Shown: one piece after another, positions 54,821 to 64,000 of the stretch | How the letters are laid out: the number at the start of each line of letters is the position of its first letter | Numbering within the stretch: the stretch's first letter is position 1 | Translations under genes and position numbers: made by a program | Origin: Peribolospora baueri | Taxonomy: Eukaryota > Basidiomycota > Peribolosporomycetes > Peribolosporales > Peribolosporaceae | Length of the DNA stretch: 64,000 bases | Reading direction: 5' to 3' | Assembly (NCBI GenBank): GCA_029717555.1 | Contig: JAMDHS010000022.1 | Coordinates: 62,001-126,000 of the forward strand | Notes under the pieces: generated by a model | What the model was told of the DNA's origin: nothing | The model's input: the letters and a program-made list of their open reading frames with translations, nothing else | Databases searched by the model: none

Positions 54821-56480
54821 TTACATCACGAGATCATCGGAAATATTCCATCTCTTCTTCTCCATCCCCGTTTGGCCTGTCGAGCCGTCCTCACCTCTGC
54901 CCATCGTCAATGGAGGCCGCGGTGATGGCGGCCGCCCAGGCCGGACGACGAGATGGGGAGGGATGGGGAGGACGAGGCGGTAGGAGTCTTTGCCTTGTAG
55001 TGGTTGAGTGCCGAGAGTGAGGATAGACGGGCGTGCAAGATGAGAGCACGGAGACGACAGAACGAACAAAGTGAACAAAAAAGAAAACTACTCAGACGAA
55101 ATAGATGGAGAAAAGAAGATCGAAACGGAAGAATCCCCAAGAACGACAGGCAGGACGCACCGTTGAGATAGAAGCGATATAGACGCTTCTCTCGGATGAA
55201 GCCCTGGCGCTCGTACAGCGAAAGCGCCGCGGTGTTGTCCACCTCCGTTTCCAGGACGATCTGCCGGTCGGTCGATCGTGCGCGTCCACGCACGCGAGCA
55301 AAGATGAAATGAACGGGAGCGAAGTGACCGGACGAGTGAGTCGGACGAGCGACTCTGCGCTTGTACGATTAGGGTGAGCGCGCGTTCGGACGTACCTCCT
55401 CCGCACCACTGCGTGTCATGGCGTCGATGGCGATCTTGACGAGGGTCGTGGCTAAAAGAACGCATGCCCACGTGCAAGAAGCCAGGCAGGTCATTTCACC
55501 CATGCCTCTCTGCCTCTCGTTCACACAGCTCGCGGTCAAGCAAAGGAGGGAGGCTCCACACATGCGCGCTCACCTACTCCGACGCCCCTCCAGTCCTTCC
55601 TGACGCTCAGCATGGCGATGTAACCCCGCAGGCGCTTCCCATTATGTACGTCCTGCTTGCACACAATCACCCCCACCGGCTGGACTCCTGTCGGGTGTGG
55701 GCTTGTGAGCTCTGCTTCCAAAGGGAGAGGCAATCGGCGGGGTGGCAAGGGAGCCGGACCTGTGGCGAGGGAAGTGGTGGCAGTAGAGGTGGGCAGGTGC
55801 GAGGAGACGGTGTGGGGAGAGGGGGATGACATTGACTCGGAAGGCGGCGTCGACGCCGCTTGTGTGCGTGACAACGGTCGCGCTTGCGCAGAAGCAGCGT
55901 ACGGCGCACACTCGCTTGTGCCCGACCCTCGACTTGAAGATGTTTCTGCCGCCGGTGCCGTTGCTTGGTCGGAGCAAGGGGGCTGTGGGTGTCCCGGATC
56001 TGGGTATGCCTGCAGGGGGACAATAAATGTATGATTGATACAAAAAACAAATGGCTGAGCTGTTTGGCTCCTGCAAGTCATGTACGCGTGTGGTCACTAT
56101 GATAGAGCGACTGGCGGCTAGAAGACTCACGAGAAAGCTCAAGTGCGGCCTTGTGTTTTGCGGACCAGACAGGTTGGATAAGATGGAAACGGGCGGGAAT
56201 GACCAGAAAGATTAGCCTTGACAACTACAACGTTCTCCCACACTCAGACACGTCCTTTCTCTTCTCCTCCATCTCTCGCTTTCCCGGTGACTCACCACTG
56301 GTGCAGGAAATACCGATAGGTATAGACTACGTACGGCTCGCTCAGCTCCGTGTCGATGAGGCCCATGATGGCCGGGAGTTGCTTCTCCGACTCGTAACGG
56401 CGGTAAACAACCTTGCCGCGGTGACCGGAGCAATCAGGGGCCATCGAGGCCCCCCCTTCCTCCGAGCCCCCCTCTGTCAT
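54821..56480 (-). CDS. NAA30: N-alpha-acetyltransferase 30, NatC catalytic subunit
   Basis: Six exons on the minus strand; ATG at 56480. Exon 1 (56296-56480) holds VVYRRYESEKQLPAIMGLID and SEPYVVYTYRYFLHQW. A 19-nt exon (56131-56149) codes for PHLSFL. Exon 3 (ending at 56009) opens with an insert of about 80-90 residues rich in Ser/Pro/Thr/Ala before the family block VGVIVCKQDVHNGKRLRGYI and MLSVRKDWRGVGV. The spliced acetyl-CoA loop is RGVGVA (RxxGxG/A). Then TLVKIAIDAMTRSGAEE, IVLETEVDNTAALSLYERQG, FIREKRLYRFYLNG and the last exon GKDSYRLVLPI with a Pro/Gly-rich tail. Naa30/Mak3 acetylates N-terminal Met-hydrophobic residues co-translationally with Naa35 and Naa38. The insert in the beta-hairpin before the CoA loop is unusual compared with yeast and human orthologues. 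Confidence 0.92.
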
Positions 56481-57249
56481 CGTGTGCCGCCTGGAAGCCT
56501 AGGAAGCGATGAAATGGGCTCACGGTCGGACGAGGCGGTGGTGGTAGTGATGATGTGCTGCCAAGAGAGACCGCTCGCACGTTGGGTCCAAAAAAAAGAT
56601 CTAAACCCGGAACAGAACGTGCTGACGACCTCTCTCGTATAGTGACTACCTATCGCGAAGCTGGCGATATGCTTGTGGACGGGAAATGGGAGCGAGGGAG
56701 GGAAGCAAAGGCGTTTCATCTAATCGGGCGGAGCACGGACCTTCCTACCGCAGTCGAATCGGCCCGGCCGCGTTCGTCCGCCCTCCTTCCTCGTTCTTGT
56801 CCTGATGTCCAAGGGATCCCTGGCCTCGTCGAGCACGCGGTGCAGACGGACTAGCGACAACACCTAGCATGCTATCCTCCTTATCTCTTCCTCCGGCCGG
56901 TGCGCCTCCCTTGTGAGTGGAACAGGATGCCAAGGCGAGTAGGCGTGTGGACGATGGTGACCAGACGATTTCGGTCGCTCGTCACCGCCGTCGTCGTCCG
57001 CAGCGGCGGGCCGGAGAGGAAAAGAAATTCTGGCGGGAGAGCGACGAAGGATCGCTTTTTGTCATTCTACCCGCTCTGTCCTTCCTTCTGCCATCTGTAC
57101 CTTCCCCTCCCGTCGTCCCCATGCTCAACCAAAACAGAAACCGAAACCCGACTCGACTTCGAGGTCGCAAGCGTCGCTACGATCCCAACCCCAGCGTAGC
57201 CCTCCGGCTGGCCGTCTCTCACGTCGCCATGACTCAGCGTTGCCTTGTC
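56481..57249. other. Upstream region of NAA30, no clear gene
   Basis: About 770 bases. The plus-strand ORF starting near 57121 (MLNQNRNRNPTRL) may be an upstream exon of the coiled-coil ORF at 57250, but no splice chain could be confirmed. Confidence 0.4.
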
Positions 57250-57964
57250 TTTGTCTCAGACAGATGCACGCTCTATACCTGGCCAAAGCCGCCAGCCAGA
57301 GGGCGCAGACACAAGACGCCATTCCCTAACTCAGGACGACGGTCAACTCCACCACGACGTCTGCCATCGGTTCGGAGTCGAGACGAGGAGATTGCTCTAC
57401 ATTGGACAAAGCGACATGCAGTTACAGACGGCGCTGAACGTGGGTGTCCCCCTTTTCCTTCCGCCTTTACGTTCGTTCTGCTGATGTGCCAATTATGTTT
57501 GCCTCCCTCTGAACCAGGTTGACGCCACTCAGCATGTGGTTCAGCTACCGGGCAAAGGACGGAAGGAGAGGAAGAAGGACACGTTCGACTTGCTTAAGCG
57601 GATAGCGGACCTGGAGCGCAAGGTCGAAGCACAGCAGCAGCGGATCGACGCACAGCAGCAGCAGATAGCGGACTTAAAGCGCAAGGTCGACGCACTGCAG
57701 CAGGAGATAGCGGACCTGAAGCAGCGCGTCGACGATCTTGCGTTGCCTCCTTTCGGGCGAGCTGCTTTGCAAGAGGGCGCTTCCCATCAATCGCGGATTG
57801 TGGTCGCCGGTTCATCAGCCCATCAAGTCCCCAACGTAGCCCCAATCCATCTTGCACTACTCGACCCTTTTCCAAAGCCTTGCCCACACCCTCTCACCTC
57901 TCAAACGCGTCGAGCGAAGAGGAGAGGCGTTCGAGGCAGGCGGACAGGAAGCGCAGCTGGATGA
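57250..57964 (+). CDS. Possible hypothetical coiled-coil protein (limits uncertain)
   Basis: I do not recognise this gene. The best chain is an open stretch ending SDMQLQTALN at 57438, a GTGGGT...CCAG intron (57439-57518), and a second exon to TAG at 57964 beginning VDATQHVVQLPGKG. Exon 2 encodes a highly regular coiled coil: DTFDLLKRIADLERKVEAQQ, then RIDAQQQQIADLKRKVDALQ and QEIADLKQRVDDL, with I-A-D-L recurring. At DNA level the unit GATAGCGGACCTGAAG-like recurs three times. The segment after 57770 has another good open frame (57852-58112, HYSTLFQSLAHTLSPLKRV, Glu-rich) that may be the real C terminus after an unseen splice. The 5' end is unknown. A young or fast-evolving gene is possible, as is a fortuitous ORF. 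Confidence 0.35.
57602..57742 (+). repeat. Coding tandem repeat for I-A-D-L coiled-coil units
   Basis: GATAGCGGACCTGGAGCGCA, GATAGCGGACTTAAAGCGCA and GATAGCGGACCTGAAGCAGC are spaced 63 and 42 bases apart, with GCACAGCAGCAG-type units between them. Spacings are multiples of 21 nt, i.e. whole heptads. Confidence 0.8.
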
Positions 57965-58112
57965 CCGTGACCGAGCGCAACTTGAGAGCGAGTCAAGGCA
58001 AAAGGAGAATACCACATCGTGGCGCTTGTACGAGGTAGGCAGTCTCGAGACCGGTGGCAGAGGTTGCCGGGCGGAGCGCGATCGAGACACGCTCGTTGAC
58101 CATCCATACTGA

Positions 58113-58596
58113 TTGTTCTCGAGGTCCCTGGGGGCGTAAATTGAAGACGAGAGGGAGGGGGGGAAATGACATGTAGAGTGAGCCACTTTTGTGACGGAAA
58201 TTGGCAATATTTCATGCCGTAAGGCCGCACCAGATACTTGCCTCGCAAACAGGACCTTAATCGTACGCCACGCCACGCCTCGTCTCGAACGGACCCTGCG
58301 AACGATAGCGTGTGCACGCCTCCTCGCTGCTCCGATTCACAAAGGTCCTTCCTTGCCTTACGTACGAAGACGACGCGGAATCGAAATTGCCGGGAGGAGT
58401 GCTGCATGCAAGCTTGGCGTGCATCGTACGAAGGATCATAGACCTTGATCGTTTTACCGATTACATTGATCGTATTATTCTGTCAACCGTTCAAAGAGGA
58501 TGCAAAACTACAGCGGATGGGTCTCGTGTGTACAACTGAGTAGTGGGGGATTTGAAATGAAGAGGCAAGAAGGGAGAAAGGGGAAGGGCCGCGCCC
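58113..58596. other. Region between coiled-coil ORF and HSP12, no gene seen
   Basis: Short ORFs in all frames, none with motif or regular splice sites. Presumed 3' UTR of both convergent transcription units. Confidence 0.4.
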
Positions 58597-58944
58597 TTAC
58601 TTATTGAGACCAAACGTCTCCTTGGCCTTGTCGAGCATGCTCGACGAGTTCTCGTTCTGGTTGCCCGACAACGAGTCCATAGCCTGCTGAGTGTACGACT
58701 TCTGGTCGTCGGGCTGGAGCGTAGAGGCGGCAGAATCGTAGGTGCCAGAGGCTTTGTCCTTCGCCTGTTCACTGAACGACTTCTCGGAATCGGGCTTGAG
58801 GTTGGCTGCGAGTGCGGATATGAAGAGAGAAGAAACGAGGAAAAGTAGGGTCAACAAAAGGGCTCGGCGTCGCGCGAGAGGAGCTTCTACTAGCCACTCA
58901 CACTGGATCCTGTCACCAAATCCCTGGCGTCCAGTGTCAGACAT
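58597..58944 (-). CDS. HSP12: Hsp12/Hsp9-like small stress protein
   Basis: Two exons (58902-58944 and 58597-58805), 83 aa. MSDTGRQGFGDRIQ-SNLKPD is the canonical start of the fungal HSP9/HSP12 family (MSDxGRxxFxDK). The rest (SEKSFSEQAKDKASGTYDSA, LQPDDQKSYTQQAMDSLSG and the end LDKAKETFGLNK) is the expected repeated, Gly/Ser/Lys/Asp-rich, membrane-binding disordered protein. Hsp12 is induced by heat, osmotic and stationary-phase stress and stabilises plasma membranes. A TATA box and a probable 5' UTR intron lie upstream (listed separately). Confidence 0.9.
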   Translation of the reverse strand: MSDTGRQGFGDRIQCEWLVEAPLARRRALLLTLLFLVSSLFISALAANLKPDSEKSFSEQAKDKASGTYDSAASTLQPDDQKSYTQQAMDSLSGNQNENSSSMLDKAKETFGLNK

Positions 58945-58965
58945 GTTGAAAGTGGTTGAGTGTAG

Positions 58966-59071
58966 CTGATGTGAAGAACAGAAAGAAAGCGAGAATGAAG
59001 GTGTGTCAGGGCTGGAGAGGTACTACACTAAACCTTTAACGTGGAATGCAATGTCCTCCAAAAATACTCAC
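58966..59071 (-). other. Probable 5' UTR intron of HSP12
   Basis: On the minus strand GTGAGTATT (donor at 59071) and TTCTTCACATCAG (acceptor at 58966) frame a 106-bp intron ending 21 bases before the ATG. Both signals match other introns of this window. Confidence 0.6.
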
Positions 59072-59156
59072 CGGTGGTAGAAGAGCGTGCGAGTGTGGTG
59101 CGAAAACCTGGAGCAGGATAGGGGAAACAAAAAAGAAGAGGGTGTCGTCGGGAAGG

Positions 59157-59166
59157 CTTTATATAC
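59157..59166 (-). promoter_or_regulatory. TATA box of HSP12
   Basis: AAGTATATAAAGCC on the minus strand, about 215 bases upstream of the ATG, leaving room for a leader with the 106-bp intron. TATA boxes are rare in this window, and stress-induced genes usually carry one. Confidence 0.65.
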
Positions 59167-59769
59167 TTTTGCATTCGCTTCTGCCGGTCTCGTCTCGCAC
59201 GAAGCGAGTGACATTGCACATAACGGAAAAGGCAAGAATGGAAAAGGGTGAGAATGGAGGTCTCCTCGTCATGGTGCCTATGGCCGGTCGTCGGCACCTA
59301 TCGGCGATCGGGTCCCTGCTGCGTCGCTACGAGGGAAGGCAAGAGATCATGTCCGAACGCCAGCCGACCGTCCGTCTGCGTCATCGCGACTACTGGAGGA
59401 GAGGAAGAGAAGAGTCCCCCCAGTAAAAAAAAGTCAGCCTCCTCCGTCATCCCCGAGGAGCCCAGGCCCACCCATCTCCTGTATTTGTTTCGCAGAAGTG
59501 CTTGTGATGGAAGTGAGACCCTGCCGGTCCGCCGTCGATCGCTGCGTCCGCTGATCGTCGACGTCACCTAGCATCCATTGCGTCACCGCCAAGCAATTTA
59601 ATCGCACGTGATTCAAGTACATGATGTAAGCACGTGATATACTGCGGCTGGCCATCACTCAAGGACACGCTCGGCTAGTTTATGCAACAAGAGCCGTCAA
59701 GCGAGTCGACCGACCATTCAAAGACGCCACGCGCAAGCGCCGATCCTAAGAGTTCATCGCTACAGCAAC
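59167..59769. other. Divergent upstream region of HSP12 and the MMTAG2-type gene
   Basis: About 600 bases. Two CACGTGA motifs are seen (59606-59612 and 59632-59638), possible bHLH-factor sites. No gene evident. Confidence 0.45.
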
Positions 59770-61256
59770 ATGTTCCATCCGACGAGGCGAGTTGCGAGAT
59801 GGGAAGATTGGAGCAGACTCGGCTTTGATCATTGACAACTGATTTTTCTCTCGTCCGCTTTGACCAGAGGCGGCACTCGGGGTGGCCGGGGCGAGTTTAC
59901 GTGGGACCAGGTAGCAGCGGACAAGGACCGCGAGAAGTGAGCACGCCAGCCGATCTCCTGTCCTGGGGCTCAAGTGGCATTTAGATCAATTTTGCTTGGA
60001 AAAGGGGGAAACTGGAAAGAATGGCAACTGATACCCTAAACTTATTTGCGTCTTCACGCCACCTACACCTTTGAAGCTACCTTGGCCACAGCATCAACGC
60101 CCCCGTCGGGAGATGGCAGAAGAACAAGGACGTCACCTGGTACAACAAGGACAAGGGCGGCGACGAAAAAGCGGCTCAGGAAGCCCGTGACGAGGAGCTC
60201 AGAAAGATCAAGCAGGCCGAGGAGGATGCGCTTGCTGCGGCGCTGTAAGTAGCTGTGCCGCTTGTCTTTCCTTGTGCGCCTCCTGGATGGGCCATGTTGA
60301 CCTTTTTGGACATCGCTTTGCAATTCAACATGTTTTCCCCTACTCTCCTTCCCAGAGGCTACAAACCCATTTCCCGCCCGCAGCCGACCGACGATGCTTC
60401 GGGTGCGAAAGCTGCGGAAGACGATACGGCAGAGAGCAAGGAGGAGCGCAGGAGGCGCAAAGAGGAACGTAGGAAGGAGAAGGAAGAGCAACGGAGGATC
60501 AAGGAGGAGAGAAGGAGGGAGAGAGACGAGAGGAAGGCGGAGAGGAAGGAACGCCGCGCCAGGGAAGGGAGCAGTTCCCATTCGCACCGCCGCGAGCATG
60601 GACGCGGAGATGACAAGGAAAGGGAAAGGAAACTTTACGGGCGGGGCGAATGGGAGCGGGACGAGGATCGACGGAGAAGCCCTAGGAGAGGTCGTCCCAC
60701 CGACTCCTACGATTACGACTGGCGCTCTCGCTCACGCTCATTCAGCCGCGACTCATACAACGCATCTTCTCGGAGGTACATCAAACATGGCGATCGTTAC
60801 ACACGATCCCGTACCCGCTCTCGCTCTCCGCCGTCGAGTCGACAGACCCGAGACCGTCGTCGGGAGGATGGCAGCCAGACGGACGGGCTTCGCCGATCCC
60901 GTGATCACTATGACCGCCGTAACCGTGACCGTGACCATAACCGCGATCGTGACCTGTGGGATAGAGGCGGACGAGGGTACGTTCGGGACACTCGCGATGC
61001 ACGCGATGCCACCCCACCGTGGAGTGGACGACGAGGCTCGAATGCGGGAAGGTCTCCTCGGTCCAATGGTGACGGATACGCCGCGCGAAGTGCTCAGGGG
61101 GCGACGTTGGTAGAGGAGAACGGGTTAGTCTCCGGCAGCACGCAGACGCCAGCGGAGGGGCAGGGCCAGAGGAAGCATGCGAGGCCAAAGGCATGGGAGC
61201 GGAGCGTCTCGCCCCCAGTTAGGAGGGAAAGGGCGGTCGCGGAGAGGCCCGCCTGA
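59770..61256 (+). CDS. MMTAG2-type (kinase phosphorylation domain) SR-like protein
   Basis: Four exons: 59770-59786, 59868-59936, 60077-60244, 60356-61256; 384 aa with perfect phase. The N-terminal domain reads MFHPTRGGTRGGRGEFTWDQ, VAADKDREN and YLGHSINAPVGRWQKNKDVT-WY, the hallmark of the C1orf35/MMTAG2 family. After KAAQEARDEELRKIKQAEED comes a charged Arg/Glu region and an RS-like tail (SRSRSFSRDSYN, RSRTRSRSP, many RD/RDR dipeptides). Relatives are nuclear and associated with splicing factors; function is unclear. Exon 1 is only 17 nt and its intron begins with GC (GCGAGT), a rare GC-AG intron; without it the conserved MFHPTRGG start is lost. Confidence 0.85.
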
Positions 61257-61505
61257 TCGCAGACGATTTCCCATTTGGAATCGCGCTGTGATGTAGAATA
61301 GTTGTATGTCGTGTGGAGTGAAGTCTTACATCGGAGGTCTTCTAGAGGTCTCGTCTCCGGCCGCTATCTCCGTCGATCGCCGTGCAATTTACGCGCCGCC
61401 CGTCGAGCGAGACGCGTTTCTCTACACCATCCCTGCTTCAAGCCACAACGACGACGCCTTCGCTTCTTCTTCACGCCTTCCTCTCGTACAACGCTTCGAA
61501 CAGCC

Positions 61506-63821
61506 ATGGCGGTCGCCGTCCAACCAGTCCCGGGAAATCCCTCTATTTCCAAAAAGAGGGAGGCGAGGATGGACGTAGACCTGGAAGACGAGACGGACGA
61601 GGCGCTCGATTTGCTCATGACCAAGGTGGACGAGTCGGTGTGAGTATAAACCCCGAGTTCTCTGTAGGGCGGGTGTCGTCGCTGTGCTGTTGCCTCGTTC
61701 TTTTCTAGATCTAGTGCAACTCGACTGATACGCTTGAGCTTCCCTCCTACGTTCCCTTTTGTCTTCGTCTTCGTCCTGGTACTCGTCCCCTCGCCTCTCC
61801 CTCCTTCTCACGCCTTCTCGCATCTGCTCATGCACAGCTTTGATCGCGCGGACAGCACCTCCCCCATGGTCATGCTTGCGTTCTACAAGAGGCTGTTTCC
61901 CTACAAGCAGATCTTCCAGTGGCTCAACTTGGATCAAGGTGCGCGCGCTCTCAGTCTTGTACAGCACTGTGCCCTTTTGAGAGGATATCGCCTTTAATAC
62001 GTTTGCTATTTAATTTGTCTCATGCGCCCCCGTCTCCATTCCACGGACATTCCCTGTTGTTGTCTGCGGCATGGTTCTTCTATCTCTCATCCCTCATGCA
62101 CAGCCCCTACGCGTAATTGGACTCACCGCGAGTTCGCCTTCACGCTCGCCAACGACGCCTACCTCCGCTACAACAGCTTCGCAGACGTCGAGGCATTCAA
62201 GAAAGAGGTGTGCCGCTTGAACCCGGCTAGGTTCGAGGTCGGACCGGTGTACAGCGCCAAGGTGGGTGCGGCGCGTGAATGACAGGTAGCGAGGTTTTTT
62301 GTAGAGCGCATTCAGTCAGAACCGCTCATTTGCGCTTACATTTGGCCTGCTCTCCAGCCCAAGGACCGAAAAACTCTCCGCAAGCAAGCATTCAAACCAG
62401 TCTGTCGAGAGCTGGTGTTCGACATTGACATGACCGACTACGACGACGTGCGAACGTGCTGCTCTGGCAAGGACCTATGCAAGCGCTGTTGGAAGTACAT
62501 CGCCGTAGCTGTGCAGGTGGTCGATGAGGCTTTGCGGGGTGAGTCGGCATTCATTCGTGGTCACATGTGACGGCTGCAACTTGTAGTGGGCGGCGTTATA
62601 GGAGGACATGTGTCTCATTCCTTGTTCCTTTTCTTCTATCCTGCGTTTCCTTTAGAGGACTTCGGGTTCCGCCAGATTCTCTGGGTCTACTCTGGACGAC
62701 GCGGTATCCACTGCTGGGTATCCGACTCGGCGGCACGCGAGCTGACGGACGACCAGCGCAAGGCGCTCGTGGGCTTCCTCGAGGTCGTTAAGGGCTCGGC
62801 GAATATGACCAAAAAGGTTGACCTGGGCAGGAGCGTTGGCGGTCACAGGAGGTTGCTTCATCCAAGCTTGGAGTGAGTATTCGTCGTCCATCGCCCGTTG
62901 CGAGCTTTATCACCGCTGACGGCGAGGAAATCACGATCAATCTTCTCCGCCCTTGCTAGACGAGCGAAAGAGAGCCTCAAGGAAGCATTCGTCGACATTG
63001 TCATTCAAGATCAAGATTGCTTCCGAGAGAAGGAGCAGTGGGAGAAGCTCTTGCAGCTGTTGCCAGAACGAGGTGGGTGCCTTCTTTCTGTGGCGTCCAG
63101 CTCGACGAAGCGCGGAGCGATAGAGCCGACCACCGCGGCTGACATCTTTGTCCCAAATATCAGAGGTGGTCAACAAGCTTCGACGCAAGTGGGAATCGGC
63201 GCCAGAGATGTCCTCCTGTGCACGATGGGACGACATCCGTAGCGCGGCGGCCAAATTGGACAAGCCGGGTCAGGTACATCCTTCCTCTTTGACATGGAAG
63301 CCATTCGATGCCCTCCACGGCTCACCACGAAATGTTCCTGGACCTTCTCAGAATTCGATGCGCTCGGCGATGGAAGACATAATGCTACAGTACACCTATC
63401 CGCGTATCGACGCCGAGGTGTCGAAGCACCTTAACCACCTCCTCAAGTCTCCCTTCTGCGTCCACCCCGCCACGGGCCGCGTCTGCGTGCCCGTCGACCC
63501 TGCCCAAGTGACTTCCTTTGATCCGACAACCGTGCCCACCGTTGCACAGTTGCTCAGGGAACTCAACGAAGCTGCAGCGACGGACAAGCAAGGACTCGGA
63601 GGCGCCGGGGGCAGGAGCAAGGACGCCGACTGGCAAAAGACGAGTCTCAAGCCTTATGTCGAGTTGCTCGAGAGCCAAGCGCAGGCGCTTCTGCGCGAGA
63701 CCAGAGAGCTGCGAAGGGGTGAGCTGCGTCCGGTCACCTTCGAGTATGAAGCAACAGCAGCTAACTGGTCTCACCTTTCGTTCGATACGCAGCTGCTGAA
63801 GCTCAATCAATGGAGTTCTAA
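61506..63821 (+). CDS. PRI1: DNA primase small (catalytic) subunit
   Basis: Multi-exon gene starting MAVAVQPVPGNPSISKK. Core blocks: MVMLAFYKRLFPYKQIFQWL, RNWTHREFAFTLANDAYLRY, NSFADVEAFKKEVCRLNP, RELVFDIDMTDYDDVRTCCS (with the metal-binding Asp-x-Asp), CKRCWKYIAVAVQVVDEAL, FRQILWVYSGRRGIHCWVSD and YTYPRIDAEVSKHLNHLLKS. Zinc-binding Cys (TCCSGKDLCKRC) are present. This is the archaeo-eukaryotic primase fold; with the large subunit and Pol alpha it makes RNA primers in the nucleus. A last intron (63719-63792, GTGAGC...CTAAC...CGCAG) gives the end AAEAQSMEF; if it is retained, the frame runs to 63837. The gene appears complete within the window. Confidence 0.93.
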
Positions 63822-64000
63822 CAGAGGTCTTCCATAATTCCTGCCGCGTCTACTACGATCTCTGTCTTTTCCTTTTCTACCCGTTCTTGTACCAGTATTC
63901 CCACTACAGACTCTCGAGTTCTCATGTAAAAGGAAACGATTATTATTACCCCGCTCAAGAATCGGGTCGCGGGCCGCGAGCATGGAAAGGAAGCATGTCA
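63822..64000. other. 3' flank of PRI1
   Basis: CT-rich 3' UTR-like sequence to the window edge; nothing else visible. Confidence 0.4.

Noticed and set aside
1-64000. CRISPR array, rRNA, tRNA, transposon or virus-like element
   Set aside because: I looked for regular repeat-spacer units, tRNA T-loop motifs, transposase or reverse transcriptase motifs and long terminal repeats and found none. Short tRNAs or degraded elements could still be missed by eye.

Overview
This window is nuclear DNA of a yeast-like or dimorphic basidiomycete. The genes are GC-rich and cut by many very short introns (donors mostly GTGAGT or GTGAGC). The content is fungal: a DSC-complex subunit, an Skt5/Chs4 chitin synthase activator, an Hsp12-type stress protein, thaumatin-like secreted proteins, Mss51 and Mic12. 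The architecture and the kind of F-box proteins suggest a red-yeast-like lineage (Pucciniomycotina, perhaps Microbotryomycetes), but this placement is an inference. I see no rRNA, tRNA, CRISPR array, transposon or virus-like element that I can support. All functions are assigned from recognised protein motifs; exon limits were read by eye from splice signals and frame continuity.

Left part (1-20 kb): C-terminal end of an NDC1-type nucleoporin (+); F-box/beta-propeller protein (-); PrpF/Adi1-family isomerase (+); secreted GH3 beta-glucosidase (+) with a cluster of micro-exons; NTF2 (-); a conserved fungal protein of unknown function (+); MIC12 (-); MSS51 (+); DSC3 (-).

Middle part (20-43 kb): a 64-residue protein (+); a second F-box protein whose frame shifts once (-); an MFS anion/cation symporter (-); a 1207-residue two-RRM RNA-binding protein (+); ESCRT-I VPS23 (+); a MAPR/cytochrome b5-like membrane protein (-); and two divergently transcribed thaumatin-like secreted proteins (38.8-42.1 kb) that share a 1.2 kb upstream region with a TATA box at each end.

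Right part (43-64 kb): SKT5/CHS4 (-) with a CAAX box; a PILS-type auxin-efflux-like carrier (-); mitochondrial asparaginyl-tRNA synthetase (+); NAA30, the NatC catalytic subunit (-); an unrecognised coiled-coil ORF (+); an HSP12-like protein (-); an MMTAG2-type protein with a GC-AG intron (+); and the DNA primase small subunit PRI1 (+).

The genes do not form an obvious pathway cluster; most are single-copy housekeeping loci. Cell-surface and secretion themes recur (GH3 enzyme, thaumatin-like pair, chitin synthase activator, DSC3, VPS23). The most unusual structure is at the RNA level: repeated use of exons of 5-25 nt, down to 7 nt and perhaps 1-3 nt in the GH3 gene.
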